From assembly GCA_026545765.1 (NCBI GenBank), contig CM048844.1:58624932-58688931 (forward strand): a DNA stretch of 64,000 nt, in the 5' to 3' direction. The notes beneath the pieces are model-generated. The model was not told the origin of the DNA, ran no database searches, and saw only the letters and a program-made list of their open reading frames with translations. Shown one piece after another: positions 44,146 through 54,045 of the stretch. Source of the DNA: Plantago major. Taxonomy: Eukaryota > Streptophyta > Magnoliopsida > Lamiales > Plantaginaceae. A program made the translations under genes and the position numbers. Every line of letters begins with the position of its first letter. Position 1 is the stretch's first letter.

Positions 44146-44250
44146 GCCAACATGGAGACACACTTTCAGGGGGAAGAAAATTTGTCCACCCCCTTGAATC
44201 AAGAAGAGGTTCCTCCAACCTCAGAACAATAAGAAGAGCTTGTTCCTCAG

Positions 44251-44337
44251 GTAGTACAACTATTTCTGAACAAGAAATAACTAAGTTAAAAATGCTCTTA
44301 AATCTTGTGTTCTAATCTTGTTAATGTCTCTTATTAG
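44251..44337 (+). other. Intron 2 of the accessory gene
   Basis: 87 nt, donor CAG|GTAGTA, acceptor TATTAG|G, phase 0. It matches copia C 59433-59508. Confidence 0.75.
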
Positions 44338-44442
44338 GCTCCAACTGAGGAAGTAGTGGTGGAACCAACACCCCATCACCAAGAGATTCCAGAGGCTGAA
44401 AAGCTCTCTGAGGAAACATTTACTGAGCCTTCTGTAGAGAAG

Positions 44443-44519
44443 GTAAGTAATCAGTAATAATCTCCTTCAAGAATACTCTGGAAATACCACTACTCAATCT
44501 TTTATGTTTGTTCTTACAG
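44443..44519 (+). other. Intron 3 of the accessory gene
   Basis: 77 nt, donor AAG|GTAAGT (the full plant consensus), acceptor TTACAG|G, phase 0. It matches copia C 59243-59321. Confidence 0.8.
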
Positions 44520-44669
44520 GCTCATTCAGAAGAACAATTGGATGGAGAAATAGTTGTGTTATCTCCTGCAAAGGAAACTGAAACTGCTGAACAAGCAGTA
44601 TATGCAGAAGAGGTTCCAGAGACCCCAAAGGTTTCTGAGGAACATGCTACTGAGCTTCCTCACTTGGAA

Positions 44670-44755
44670 GTAAGTGAAGCCTCAGAAAATCATTTTTTCC
44701 ATCTATCTCTTTCTGTTACATAAGTTCCTAAAACATAATTGATTCTAATTCTCAG
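44670..44755 (+). other. Intron 4 of the accessory gene
   Basis: 86 nt, donor GAA|GTAAGT, acceptor TCTCAG|G, phase 0. It matches copia C 59007-59089. Confidence 0.8.
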
Positions 44756-44872
44756 GTTCAAGCAGAACGAAAGGATGCTGAGGATCAGACTTCTCCTCAC
44801 ACCAAAGTATCTGAGGTCTCTGAGACCAAGCAAGCAGAAGTCCAAGCTGATGAGCCTAGTGTTTCTACACAG

Positions 44873-44953
44873 GTATGCTCAGAAAGCTTACTTTTGCATA
44901 CAGATACTAATACAAGTGGTTTGAACAAAACTAACTTGATCCCTTTCTTTCAG
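44873..44953 (+). other. Intron 5 of the accessory gene
   Basis: 81 nt, donor CAG|GTATGC, acceptor TTTCAG|G, phase 0. In copia C the acceptor is kept (TTCCAG|GCTCAAAG) but the donor GT has become CT. Confidence 0.75.
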
Positions 44954-45253
44954 GCTCAAAGTCTAGTGCCAGTTGATTTACTCAAGGCCTTCCAGAAGCA
45001 CACTTTAAAGAAACATCTCAAGTGCTTCAGACAATGGCAGAAACTCAGAAAGGCTGACCTTTCTGAAGTAGCCAGAGTAATCATCGTCCCAGAGAAGAGA
45101 TCAATTGCCTTCAATCTGGAGGATCACATCCATGCATTGTTCCCAACAGAGTCCTACTCATTTGCCACTCTGATGCATGAAGACTTCATTCATGAAGTAG
45201 CACAAAGACTTATAGCAGATTTCAAGTCTGCGGATGCTTAAACCCAAGAGCAG

Positions 45254-46870
45254 ATGGTTACCCATCCTGCCTTGCCCAGCAAGCTCACAACCTACCCAAC
45301 TGAGCAAGAGGAAGTTAATGGGAGGATGATCACACTTCCTGATGTGATCAACCTGGTTTCTGAAGATAAGGAAGAGATGGACGAAAATGATTATCAAGAA
45401 CCTCCCTCTGAGCATCCAAACCAAGAAGCAAAGAACAAGAGTGATGATGATGATGATGACCAGAGTGATGATCCTCAACTTGGACAAGGTCGGATTCAGA
45501 AAGCCAACAACGGAAGTGGAGAACAGGCTATTCCTTCCAATGTTCAGAGAGCCCCATCATCATCACCTCCCAAGTCTCATCAAGATATCCAACAGGTTGA
45601 GCACAATGATGCCATAGAAGAAATTTCAGCCGCTAAGTTTAGGATTGAACAACTCAGAAAGGTGTTGGAAGAAGAAAAGAGAATCAGCATTGAGTGTCAA
45701 GCTCTTGTTGATGAAAAGAAGACCAAACTCAAGAAGCTCAAAGAAGCTAATGCCAAGGAATTGGCACTCCTAGATGAGCAAAGAAATCTGAAGAATGCCA
45801 TTGTTGTCACAGCTGCTGAGATAGATGCCATGGATGACAATGATGATGAAGAGCATGATGCTGAGGCTGCATCAGAAAGACCTTCTACATCCTCTCAGAA
45901 GGCCAGCATACTCCAAGGCAAACAAAAGATGTTAGCCAGCTTGCAAACAATCCCAAAGAAGGATTATGAGAGTGATGCTGAAGAAGACTGCAACTTGATT
46001 ACTGCAGAAGAAGATGAGAGACTTATCACTCAGCAAAAGAGAGCCCTACTTGCTCCTCATATCTTCTCTGCACCAGGTAGTTCAAGAAGTGAAGAGCACC
46101 GTGCAAGGAACAGTGTCTTTTTGGAACTCAGAGAGACACTAGTTGCCCAAGACACAGAAGTGCTAAAATCCGTCCCAGAAGAGATGAAGCCATTGGCTGC
46201 TGCTTTACTCAACAGAGCAACCAGCATAGCTCTCTCTCAGAAAGACCTAGGGTTGGTCAGGGATGAGGATTGTAACAATGCTAATGCAGCATTGAATGAA
46301 GCCAGCCATGCTGTCCTGCAAGCCAACGCCATCCTAAGGCCGCTTGAAGAGCTCAACAGAAAGGAGCAGGAACTGGTTAGGCAGAACAAAGAGCTGAAGA
46401 AGGAACTTCAAGAATTAGTCAGGGTGCACAACAATCTCCAAAAGAACTTTGAGTCACTCTCTGAAGCTTATGCTATCATGAGTCAGTCATTCATGACTAA
46501 GGGGGAAGAGATGCCTCAGAAAGGCAGAGGAAGAAAAAGAAAACAATCAAATCCTCCCTCCTCAAGTCAACTTGTCATTAAGGACACCACTGGAGACACC
46601 CTTGCTGAAGAAGTTGTTCCAGATCAACCAGCCAGAAGGCTGAGGAGTATGATAACTAGGGGAGCCAAGTCCCTTAGAATCTCAGAAGAGAAGAAGACTT
46701 CTGAAGAAGAAGAGAAGGAAGAAGGAGAAGTGAGAGGCCAAGAAAGCTGCAAGTCTCCAATTTTGAACTTCAATGATGATGAGGATGATTCTGACACAGA
46801 TGAACATCCACTTCACAAGAAAAGGAGACAAGCAACTACTTTACAACCTCCTCTGGCAGCAAAGCCCTAG
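45254..46870 (+). CDS. Coiled-coil acidic ORF of the accessory gene
   Basis: This 538-codon frame is the longest open reading frame in the window. It starts at an ATG four codons after an in-frame TAA (45239-45241), a layout copied in copia C. Residues about 55-90 are very acidic. Residues about 120-200 and 360-410 are heptad-like and likely coiled coils (EQLRKVLEEEKRI, LVRQNKELKKELQELV). A basic KGRGRKRKQ patch lies near residue 420 and an acidic DDEDDSDTDE tract near the end. No known domain is recognised. The product could be a separate protein or the C-terminal half of the spliced accessory protein. Confidence 0.65.
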   Translation: MVTHPALPSKLTTYPTEQEEVNGRMITLPDVINLVSEDKEEMDENDYQEPPSEHPNQEAKNKSDDDDDDQSDDPQLGQGRIQKANNGSGEQAIPSNVQRAPSSSPPKSHQDIQQVEHNDAIEEISAAKFRIEQLRKVLEEEKRISIECQALVDEKKTKLKKLKEANAKELALLDEQRNLKNAIVVTAAEIDAMDDNDDEEHDAEAASERPSTSSQKASILQGKQKMLASLQTIPKKDYESDAEEDCNLITAEEDERLITQQKRALLAPHIFSAPGSSRSEEHRARNSVFLELRETLVAQDTEVLKSVPEEMKPLAAALLNRATSIALSQKDLGLVRDEDCNNANAALNEASHAVLQANAILRPLEELNRKEQELVRQNKELKKELQELVRVHNNLQKNFESLSEAYAIMSQSFMTKGEEMPQKGRGRKRKQSNPPSSSQLVIKDTTGDTLAEEVVPDQPARRLRSMITRGAKSLRISEEKKTSEEEEKEEGEVRGQESCKSPILNFNDDEDDSDTDEHPLHKKRRQATTLQPPLAAKP

Positions 46871-47123
46871 CAGCCAGAACTCCTTCTGGCAACACCAAGT
46901 CTATATAAGGAGGATCTACCAGCACAGCCCCAAGGCAAGAGGAAAGACTCAGAAGATCTCCTGACAGAAGGCCACCAAATAGAAGATCAAGGAGGGAAAC
47001 ACAGTTTGGAAGAGTAAACACAAGTACTCATCAAGAAAGGCCAGTTGTTGCCCAAATTGAATATGTGAAGACCAGCAATGAAGAGTCTTCATATAGGTGC
47101 ATTCATAATAGGAGTGAATTTTA

Positions 47124-47295
47124 GATCCTTGAGCTACAACATCTACTAGTCAACAAAGGTTTGCAACTCCTATCTTCAACCAGATCTTGGAATGGAGAAA
47201 AGATTTGCTAAAACATCTAATAGGCAGTTGCTAAAACACGAGCATCTCCATGCACGCTAAACTTTGAAGTAGAAAAGAGGAATAAAGCCAGAAAG
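47124..47295 (+). other. Gap between the two 3' ORFs of copia B
   Basis: The aligned region of copia C is open (its small ORF starts at MAWRKDKPILINT), whereas copia B has stops here. The N-terminus of the downstream ORF has therefore decayed in B. Confidence 0.55.
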
Positions 47296-47673
47296 ATGGA
47301 TTCTTTTGCCTGTCCTTACCCCAAGCCAGAAGATGTGCACAAGGTAAGAAAATTGGATGGTTCTTTCAGCAAGCAGAACAAGCTAGGTGTTCATCCCTAT
47401 GAATCATTCTACATGACAAAGGATGAATATCTGGATGACATTCATTACTTGGAGGAAATCTACAAGTACTTCAAACTATCTGAACTGCAAGTAGACCATG
47501 CCTGGGTCTGGGGAAAATATTTCTGGGTCAAACACTTCATCAAGAAGAACTACAATCTTGGCAAGAGCTACAAGGAGATTTGTGAGCTATCCAGAAAGAT
47601 AGAACTATCTGTCAGAAGGATACTCTATGAATATGTCCAAGAATGTAGAGAAGTGGATGACAATATCAAATGA
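47296..47673 (+). pseudogene. Small 3' ORF of copia B
   Basis: 125 codons. The core YLDDIHYLEEIYKYFKLSEL and HAWVWGKYFWVK is shared with copia C (56201-56536), where it reads YKGDIRYLKIIYEYFKLSDI and HAWKWRKYLWVK. Copia C has about 35 more N-terminal residues. B extends past WVK with KKNYNLGKSYKEICELSRKI, where C has a stop. No family is recognised. It is aromatic-rich, not a membrane protein, and sits just before the 3' untranslated part. Confidence 0.65.
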
Positions 47674-48089
47674 TCCAGAAAGGGTGTTGAAGAACTTGAG
47701 GTATCTGAACCCAAGTTGCATTTCTGAAGACTTGAAGACTAGTAACATTAGAATACTCTCTTGGAGCTTGGATTCTCCTTTGTTCTAATTTACTTAGTAT
47801 GTTTTGTTCTTTTTGTAATCTTGCTGATTGTTTCTGAATTTCTCTATCTGTAAAAGTTGCATCTTATTCTGTAAACTGTACCTATTTGAAGATCATACTC
47901 TCAGATACATTCTAATAGATGACAACTTATCAGCAAAGATCACTTCTTGTGATTTGGTTGATGTTTACTTTCTGCACTTAATTCAACTAAAATTGAATAT
48001 CATTTGAAATGATTAAGTGGTGGATTGTTTTCTCTTCCAGGGTTACAAATTTGTAATAGGACTTAAAAGATAGTCATGGATGACTGATC
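47674..48089 (+). other. 3' untranslated region of copia B
   Basis: AT-rich and without a gene, leading to the polypurine tract. Confidence 0.6.
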
Positions 48090-48104
48090 AAAAAGGGGGA
48101 AATT
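48090..48104 (+). other. Polypurine tract of copia B
   Basis: AAAAAGGGGGAAATT immediately precedes the 3' LTR. Copia C has the same tract on the minus strand. Confidence 0.9.
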
Positions 48105-49580
48105 TGTTAGGAATATCTGTTAGTATTTTGATCACTCATCACATGTTCTTATCTTAGCCAGAAAGGTGATTAAGTACTCTTGGTTCACTTGAACATTGTA
48201 AAAGAGGAAATCACTTAGTATGATTAGTCTAGTAAATCTTGTATTAGGACTATAGGTCTCGGAGTGCAATTTTTATTTCCAGAAGACCATGAAGATCAAT
48301 CCTAGCAATGGAGCTTTTCTGAAGATTAGAAGACTAAAGATTGCACAAGATTTATGAAGATATCAAGGTTTAGTCTAACTCAGAAAGACTATGTCCTTAA
48401 TCCTTTCTTAAGTGTATTGACTTACTTTTGAAATATGATTCTGGACATATTACATCCTGAGTATGGAGCATGCAAACCATCAGAAAGGCTCATGTATCCG
48501 TTGAAGACTACAGGACAAGAAATAGTACAAGTGCATTAATTGCAGCGGCATAAAAAGTCTTTGACCACGGTCCTCTACGAGACATGAGACAAGGACTTCT
48601 GAGTATTCATTTCAAGATAAGTATGGACTAAATTTGAATTGTGTCTAACGGATATGATTCCAACAACTCTCAAATTCATCTATATATATCACACACTTAG
48701 ATGCTGAGAAAAATATACCTTAGAACGCTCTATCTTGCAAACTTACCATCAAGCAAAGTATTCTCTCAAGCACTCTACTACCCTTTATGAAAGCTTTCTG
48801 TTCCTCGAAGAATCACTAGTAGTTCTAAGTTGTCCTGAACCTTAACAAGAGATTGTTATTCGTGAAAGAGTTGAACTATCGGATACCCTTTACGAAGCTC
48901 ATTCTCGAGCAGGACATCAATTACTTGGAGTGCGTGAAGAGCCATCGCCATCCTTGAACAAGTGTATTAAGTAGTCTTGTTCTATTAGGCTCTCTGAAAA
49001 CATAAGCGAAAAGTTATCTGAAGCCTCTCTGACAAACCTTATAACCAACACCATCAAGGCGTGGAGTAGAGGAAGTACTTGATTTGGGAAATCAAGGAAT
49101 AACTCCAAGGTTATCTGAGTAGAGGAAGTACTTGATTTGGGAAATTAAGGAATAACTCCATGGTTATCTGAGTCGAGGAAGTACTTAGCTCTAGGAGCTG
49201 GGGAATAACTCAGGGGGAACAATTGGTTGGAACCATTTGTTTAAGAATCTTAGAATAGGATTATTGTAAGGTGAACTCAATTACCTGTTCTAGTGAATTC
49301 AAGGTCTCAGAAAGACTGAAGTGGATTAGTTGGAGGATTATGCCACCTCCAGATACCACTATACTTGCTATGTCATTTACCTTTCTGTATTTACATTTCA
49401 GCAAAGCACACACACATACTTATTGTTTCTGCACTTACCTATCTTAAAGTCTTCCGCGCTCTGAATTTAAGTATCAGAAACCCCCAAATTTCTGAGAAAC
49501 TGTGTTTATCGACAAAAGTTTTAAAAGACTATTCACCCCCCCCTCTCTAGTCTTTTACTTTGTCGTTATCTGGACCAACA
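48105..49580 (+). mobile_element. 3' LTR of copia B
   Basis: 1,476 bp from TGTTAGGAATATC to CTGGACCAACA, followed by the duplication GATGT. It has a TATA box at 48681-48689 and three minisatellite units at about 49062-49215, one more than in the 5' LTR. Confidence 0.95.
49062..49215 (+). repeat. Three-unit LTR minisatellite, copia B 3' LTR
   Basis: Units of about 53 bases are based on GAGTAGAGGAAGTACTT and AAGGAATAACTCC. The unit-number difference explains most of the 67-bp length difference between the two LTRs. Confidence 0.85.
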
Positions 49581-49585
49581 GATGT

Positions 49586-49661
49586 GTACTTATTTTTGCA
49601 TCATGACACGGACCAATGAGTATAAAAGTGTTTGTACTAGATTTAATTTGAGTTTACTCAA
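49586..49661 (+). mobile_element. Athila-like LTR relic, left part
   Basis: This stretch and 53169-53290 flank the CACTA element. The right part resembles the end of the Athila LTRs here (CCTAATCAATTCC...GATCCTGTGGTTA against CCTGATTAATTCC...GATCCTGAGTTA). The left part is too short to be sure. Confidence 0.35.
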
Positions 49662-49682
49662 CACTACAAGAATTCTGCTGTT

Positions 49683-50050
49683 TAGCGACGGATTTATCGC
49701 TAAACAAGCAGCGATCCATCACTAACGTCCTAGCGACGGATAAAAATGCCATCGTCATTTTCTTCATCACAATGCTCCTAACGACGGATAATCTCTCCGT
49801 CGCTAAATAACGACGGATAGACTATTGACTTTTTAGAGACGGATTTTATCTGTCGCTAAAAAGCCGTATTTTTCATTTTTTTAAAAATCAAAATCTACTC
49901 TATTTAGCTACAGATAAATTAGCGACGGATAGGGATTTTTTTCTTTTTTAATTTTTTTGAATTAACTGGAAATTTAGCCGCAAAATAGTGTCGGATTTTG
50001 TGACGGATTATGTTTTTCCGTCACTAATTCCGACACTGTTTAGCGACGGA
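49683..50050. repeat. Subterminal TAGCGACGGAT repeats, left end
   Basis: About ten copies of TAGCGACGGAT or its complement ATCCGTCGCTA lie in the first 390 bases. Such motifs are binding sites for the transposition proteins of CACTA elements. Confidence 0.85.
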
Positions 50051-50289
50051 TTAGTCTAAATTTCCAGATTTTTAATTTTTTTAAAAAATTTTGATGCCTT
50101 TTTTCATATTTCATCTGTTTCATTTTGATAAAATGTCCGATAGTATAATTCAGAATAATGAAATTGTTTTAATTGAACAGAAATCATTCGACAAAATACA
50201 AATTATTTGTACTGAAATGAAATATATTCGTACATATAGTTTAAAGTAAGAAGTCAGAAAAAACATAAGTCCGAATCTAACTACTGGGC

Positions 50290-52012
50290 GGGGGTGGCTG
50301 GTGATGGAACGTGGCCATCAAAGCCTACATCTGTTGCTGAAGACGTTGGGTATCCTTCTGTTGTTGTCTAGCTATGACTCAGATCTTTGCGGTGTTCCTC
50401 CTGAACTCTAGCTAGCTTCGCCTGTGCATGTGCTTGTGCCTGTGCATGTGCCTCCACCTGTGCCGCAACCTGTAACTATATCATCTCGAGACCTGCTCCT
50501 GTGGAAAAATCTGATTTCTAAATTGCTGGGATGTTGAGTAGTCGAGTAGCCACCACAGGGCCGAAACTCCCCAATCCATATACTCGGCCTTTGTTGTCCA
50601 TTGGGTTGACGGCTAAGAAGATGCTGTTTTGTTGTTCAATTGTCAGCTCCTCACCCGCATCGGCGAGCTGCCTCTCCACCTCAGCCTGAAATCGTAAAGT
50701 GCATATATCATGAGTTACAGTTTTTTCAAAATAACTTGTACTACACAAATATGAACTTTAACCAAAATTAGCGTACCGCAATAGCCTCGGACTTGCTGTC
50801 AACCCATCTCCCGTTCTTCAGCTTGGCTCTTTTAAAGAGCGCCAGTGCGCTCTTCTCCTCCCCGGCCGACACCTGACGAATGTATATATGCAAACATTTA
50901 GCTAGCAACTCATTAAAGGTGTAGAAATTAAACACAAAATACATGTACGACGAAACTGACAAATTAGATGTACACTTACCGGTTTAACGTGATCTTTAAC
51001 AATAGTTCGCGACCCATAGTGGTGCCTGGCCACACTGGTACCATCAGACGGCTCAGTCAGTCGGTTCTCTACATTACAGTCGACATCGCTTGACATCGAC
51101 GCCGATGAGCTCGCCAAAGCGCCAACTCCTCCGGTCCACACCATCCAGGCTTACGGCCTCTGAGGTATAACTCTTTAGCTATGTTAACCATTTTCTTATA
51201 CAGGTCTGACCCCAGCGTCTCGAAAGAAGGCCATATCTGGGGGAGCAACTTGTTGGGAATGAAGTACATTTTCTACATTCCCAATTCCACACAACATCCA
51301 AATTACATAATGTAAACCGATACATTAATTTAATAAGATAACACAACAGAACATATTCAATGGTGACTAACATATCACCCAAGTTCAGCGACAAACATAC
51401 CACACACATATAGTGGCTAACATACCACTCACATATAGTGGCTAACATACCACTCACATTGTCCAAAAATTTACTAACACAGTGGTAACTAACATATCAT
51501 CCAAGTTCAGTGGATAACATACCACTCACATACAGTGGCTAACATACCACTCACATTAAAGTACTCGGCCTTCATCCGGTCCGAGATGTGCGACCACTTC
51601 TTGCCCCCTCCCCCGACATCTCCCTCTTTCCCCGTAAGATATCACCGAGTTTAGTGCTAGCCTCTGGAGGCCATAACATGTTCGGGAACAACACAAGCTG
51701 TATAGTACAACAATGATATCATAAATTATCTAAAGTTATGTTCTATATAAAGGAATGCATAATACTTACTTCGATCTACCGTTCGGGAACAACACAAGCT
51801 TCCCATCCCACTTAGCGTCGACCACAATTCCTTCCGTGAAGGGACAACTGTCATCTGGTAAGTTACTCTAGACCGATGTCGAGCCCCTGCTCGAACTTCG
51901 GTGGGTCAGGAACCATGACCATGCTCTGACTACTCTGACCCTCCTCCTCGACTACCCTCCGGCTGGCTGCATGGGGGAGGACGGTCGGTGGGTTTCCTTT
52001 GTCGCGGCATCT
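50290..52012 (-). pseudogene. CACTA-associated Transposase_24-like protein
   Basis: The minus-strand gene probably starts at MPRQRKPTDRPPPCSQPEG (ATG at about 52012). It has pieces separated by introns: KLLPQIWPSFETLGSDLYKK (near 51250), SMSSDVDCNVENRLTEPSDG (near 51085), EEKSALALFKRAKLKNGRWV (near 50850), and AEVERQLADAGEELTIEQQN with NKGRVYGLGSFGPVV (50550-50690). GRVYGLGS is the signature of the plant transposase family named Ptta/En/Spm (Transposase_24). An Ala/Gln/His-rich helix closes the protein. A stop after about 26 codons and another in the last exon suggest decay. Exon borders are approximate. Confidence 0.7.
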
Positions 52013-52799
52013 GCAAAAACATGCAAGAAATACAGGAAAAATGTGTTAGTATACAACTACATGTAAAACATATATACATTTAACTCATAGTAAATCACAA
52101 ATACTTGGTATTATCAACAACTAACTTGTTATATACATAATCTACCCTACTCACATACCCTCGGCATTTTTATTTATAATTGCATTGTAAATTATAATAC
52201 GTTCCAAATTTCATTAATTACATGCATTTTACGTTTAATTTTTTTTTATGAATTTCAAAATTCCATTACAATTACGAATTATAAATTAAAACAATAGTAA
52301 TTCTTAATTCACCAAAATCATTAAATCTAATGGTCTCCAAATACTCAACCAAATCTCACTAATCTTACTACATATACGGAAACATCAAATTAAATACCAT
52401 ACATACTTACAAACATCCGAACATGATACTAACAAATCAATTTCACAATAAATCAATTAATTGCACAACCTTAAGCTTAACCCACTACTTAATATAAGCT
52501 ATACTAGCTAGTAGATGAGTTTAAAAACATACAATTGCTCAAAATTAGCAAAAATCACAAATTTAAAAAAGTAAGGGTTTTAGACTAATACCTTCAATTA
52601 CGAGAAAAATAGCTGAAGAAGGATGAAATTGAAGAGCCACCCGAGTTCCTTGTTGAACGAGCTTCGAAAAGAGTCCAACATTGGTCGGGATGGTGGAGTT
52701 TTGGTCGGACTTCACAAATGGCGAAAATGGAGAAGGGAGAAGAAGAAAAGAGAAACATAGAAGAAATGGGGAAGAAGAAGCTGACTGCCCATTTTTTAT
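52013..52799. other. CACTA interior without gene
   Basis: AT-rich leader on the minus strand, with no supported ORF. It may hold the element's promoter. Confidence 0.5.
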
Positions 52800-53150
52800 T
52801 CTATTCTGGCGACGGATGGCTATCCGTAAGCTAAATAGCGACGGATAATCTATCCGTCGTTAGATTTAATTTATTTTTCATTTTTAATTAAATATTTAAC
52901 GATGGATAATCTATGCGTCGTTAAAATACTATTTTTGATTTTTTAAAAATAAAAAAGTCAACAAAAACTAACGACGGATAGACTATCCGTCGTTATTTAG
53001 CAACGGATAGAAATATCCTTCGCTGAATAGAGATGGAATAACGACGTATTAGCGATGGATAGGCCGAAACGCTCTATCCGTCGCTAAATTTGTTCGATTG
53101 GTCGCTAAATAGCGACGGATAGAATCCGTCGCCCCAATCCATTGCTAAAT
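52800..53150. repeat. Subterminal TAGCGACGGAT repeats, right end
   Basis: About twelve copies in both orientations mirror the left subterminal region. Confidence 0.85.
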
Positions 53151-53168
53151 AGCAGAATTCTTGCAGTG

Positions 53169-53290
53169 TCTATCTCAGTTTGAACTAACCTAATCAATTC
53201 CTTGAGAGAACGATCCTGTGGTTAAGAGAATTTTCTACAACAATCGCTTTTTCTACTTGATTAAATATAAGTAGTAATTTCTGAGCGCAT
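53169..53290 (+). mobile_element. Athila-like LTR relic, right part
   Basis: It resembles the region about 100 bases before the end of the Athila LTRs at 19115-19200 and 25500-25580, with phrases such as AATTCCTTGAGAGAACGATC and TTCTACAACAATCGC. The relic appears to be the target into which the CACTA inserted. Confidence 0.45.
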
Positions 53291-53482
53291 AAATGACTAA
53301 TTTGTAGATATGTTTTGACTAATTTGTAAGAATTTTTTTTTTTGTATGACTAATGTGTTTGAAGTTTTTAAAACTAAAAACATTTTGTAATTAATTCCTT
53401 ATTGATAATATGATTGATTTTTGTGGAGGTATTTATCAGAAACTGTATAACTGAAAAGGAATTTTTTTTTTTATTTCAATTA
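53291..53482. other. AT-rich flank without gene
   Basis: Nothing recognised. Confidence 0.5.
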
Positions 53483-53711
53483 GGCTTTGTTCTCTTCGTA
53501 TGTACTGAAGTGAACTGAACTAAAGTGAAGTGAACTGAACTGATCTGAACTGAATTGAATTTATTTGTAGTATAAAAAAAACAGTAAACAGAACTGAACT
53601 GATCTGAACTGTACTGAATTTATTTGTAATATAAAAAAAATAAATAAGCGGAACTGAACTTATCTGAACTGAACTGAACTGAAATTAATGATTTTTTATG
53701 ATGACAAAGTC
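53483..53711. mobile_element. Tourist-like MITE, 229 bp, GAACTGAACTG body
   Basis: The left end GGCTTTGTTCTCTTC and the right end GACAAAGTC are degenerate inverted repeats, flanked by TTA on both sides (53480-53482, 53712-53714). The body is dominated by GAACTGAACTG repeats. Its ends match the MITE at 33907-34044 (GGCTCTGTTC). Confidence 0.7.
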
Positions 53712-54045
53712 TTAATAATTATTTATTATTTCTGATTCATACTTTATCACTTTATCCGCATTAATTTCCAACACAGATAACCTTTCATTAATATTCATTA
53801 AGATTAGATAAAGTAGCCATGAAGTTATAAATCGAAATGAGGTGAGAAACTCAAAAACAAATTGATTTGATACATATAGTATAAATAAGCTAGTTTTTTA
53901 ATATGCTACCCCAACTACATCATCGAATCAGCTAACTTATAAATTAGAGTATACGTTGACGTAACATCCTAATTTGAGAAATAAACTCATCAAGTTTATA
54001 AGCGAGTACTAAACGAAGCATGAAAAAGGTTATGTAATGGAGTAC
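53712..54045. other. AT-rich flank without gene
   Basis: No gene is seen. AGTAC (54041-54045) directly precedes the LTR of copia C and would be its left target duplication; the partner lies outside the window. Confidence 0.5.

Larger units (their letters stand above)
42469..47123 (+). pseudogene. Copia B accessory gene with five introns (env-position gene)
   Basis: The start is ATG at 42469 (MAPKKMTTKNPKAAS); copia C begins MAPKRASTQKSQA. Exon 1 (42469-44074) encodes a globular domain with LDVLEFYNNSKIF and VQGQEIVLDC, then HFNWGKYAFNKFLGRIEEF and an acidic hydrophilic tail. Exons 2-5 (44146-44250, 44338-44442, 44520-44669, 44756-44872) are short, rich in Glu, Pro, Ser and Thr, and all a multiple of three. 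Exon 6 starts at 44954 and contains the conserved stop at 45239, an ATG at 45254, coiled coils (about 45620-45840 and 46330-46480) and acidic/basic tracts. The main frame ends at 46870; conserved sequence reaches a stop at 47121-47123 in another frame. Frame breaks lie in exon 1 (about 42555-42600, 43040-43110, 44005), and there is one stop in exon 2. No signal peptide or clear membrane segment is visible. The function is unknown. Confidence 0.75.
34146..49580 (+). mobile_element. Copia B: structurally complete SIRE-like Ty1-copia element with accessory gene
   Basis: The element is 15,435 bp. It has both LTRs, a tRNA-iMet primer site, gag, pol in copia order (protease, integrase, reverse transcriptase, RNase H), a 6-kb accessory region, a polypurine tract and perfect GATGT duplications (34141-34145, 49581-49585). 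A long gag and a large env-position region are hallmarks of the SIRE/Maximus lineage. Its pol and gag frames are broken, so it is no longer autonomous, but its boundaries are intact. The accessory region carries introns and a second TATA box (see separate entries). Confidence 0.95.
49662..53168 (-). mobile_element. CACTA (En/Spm) element, 3.5 kb, non-autonomous
   Basis: The termini are CACTACAAGAATTCTGCTGT and, inverted, CACTGCAAGAATTCTGCTAT. Many subterminal copies of TAGCGACGGATA lie in both orientations at 49685-50050 and 52800-53150. The coding part is on the minus strand. No clear three-base target duplication is seen (CAA on the left, TCT on the right), so the flank may have changed. 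The catalytic TNP2-type transposase is missing, so this copy depends on a helper. Confidence 0.9.

Noticed and set aside
47090..47180. A further intron joining the accessory gene to the small 3' ORF
   Set aside because: Donor-like ATATAG|GTGCAT (B) and CTACAG|GTGTAT (C) and acceptor-like sites exist, but the joined frame does not match the small ORF in copia C.
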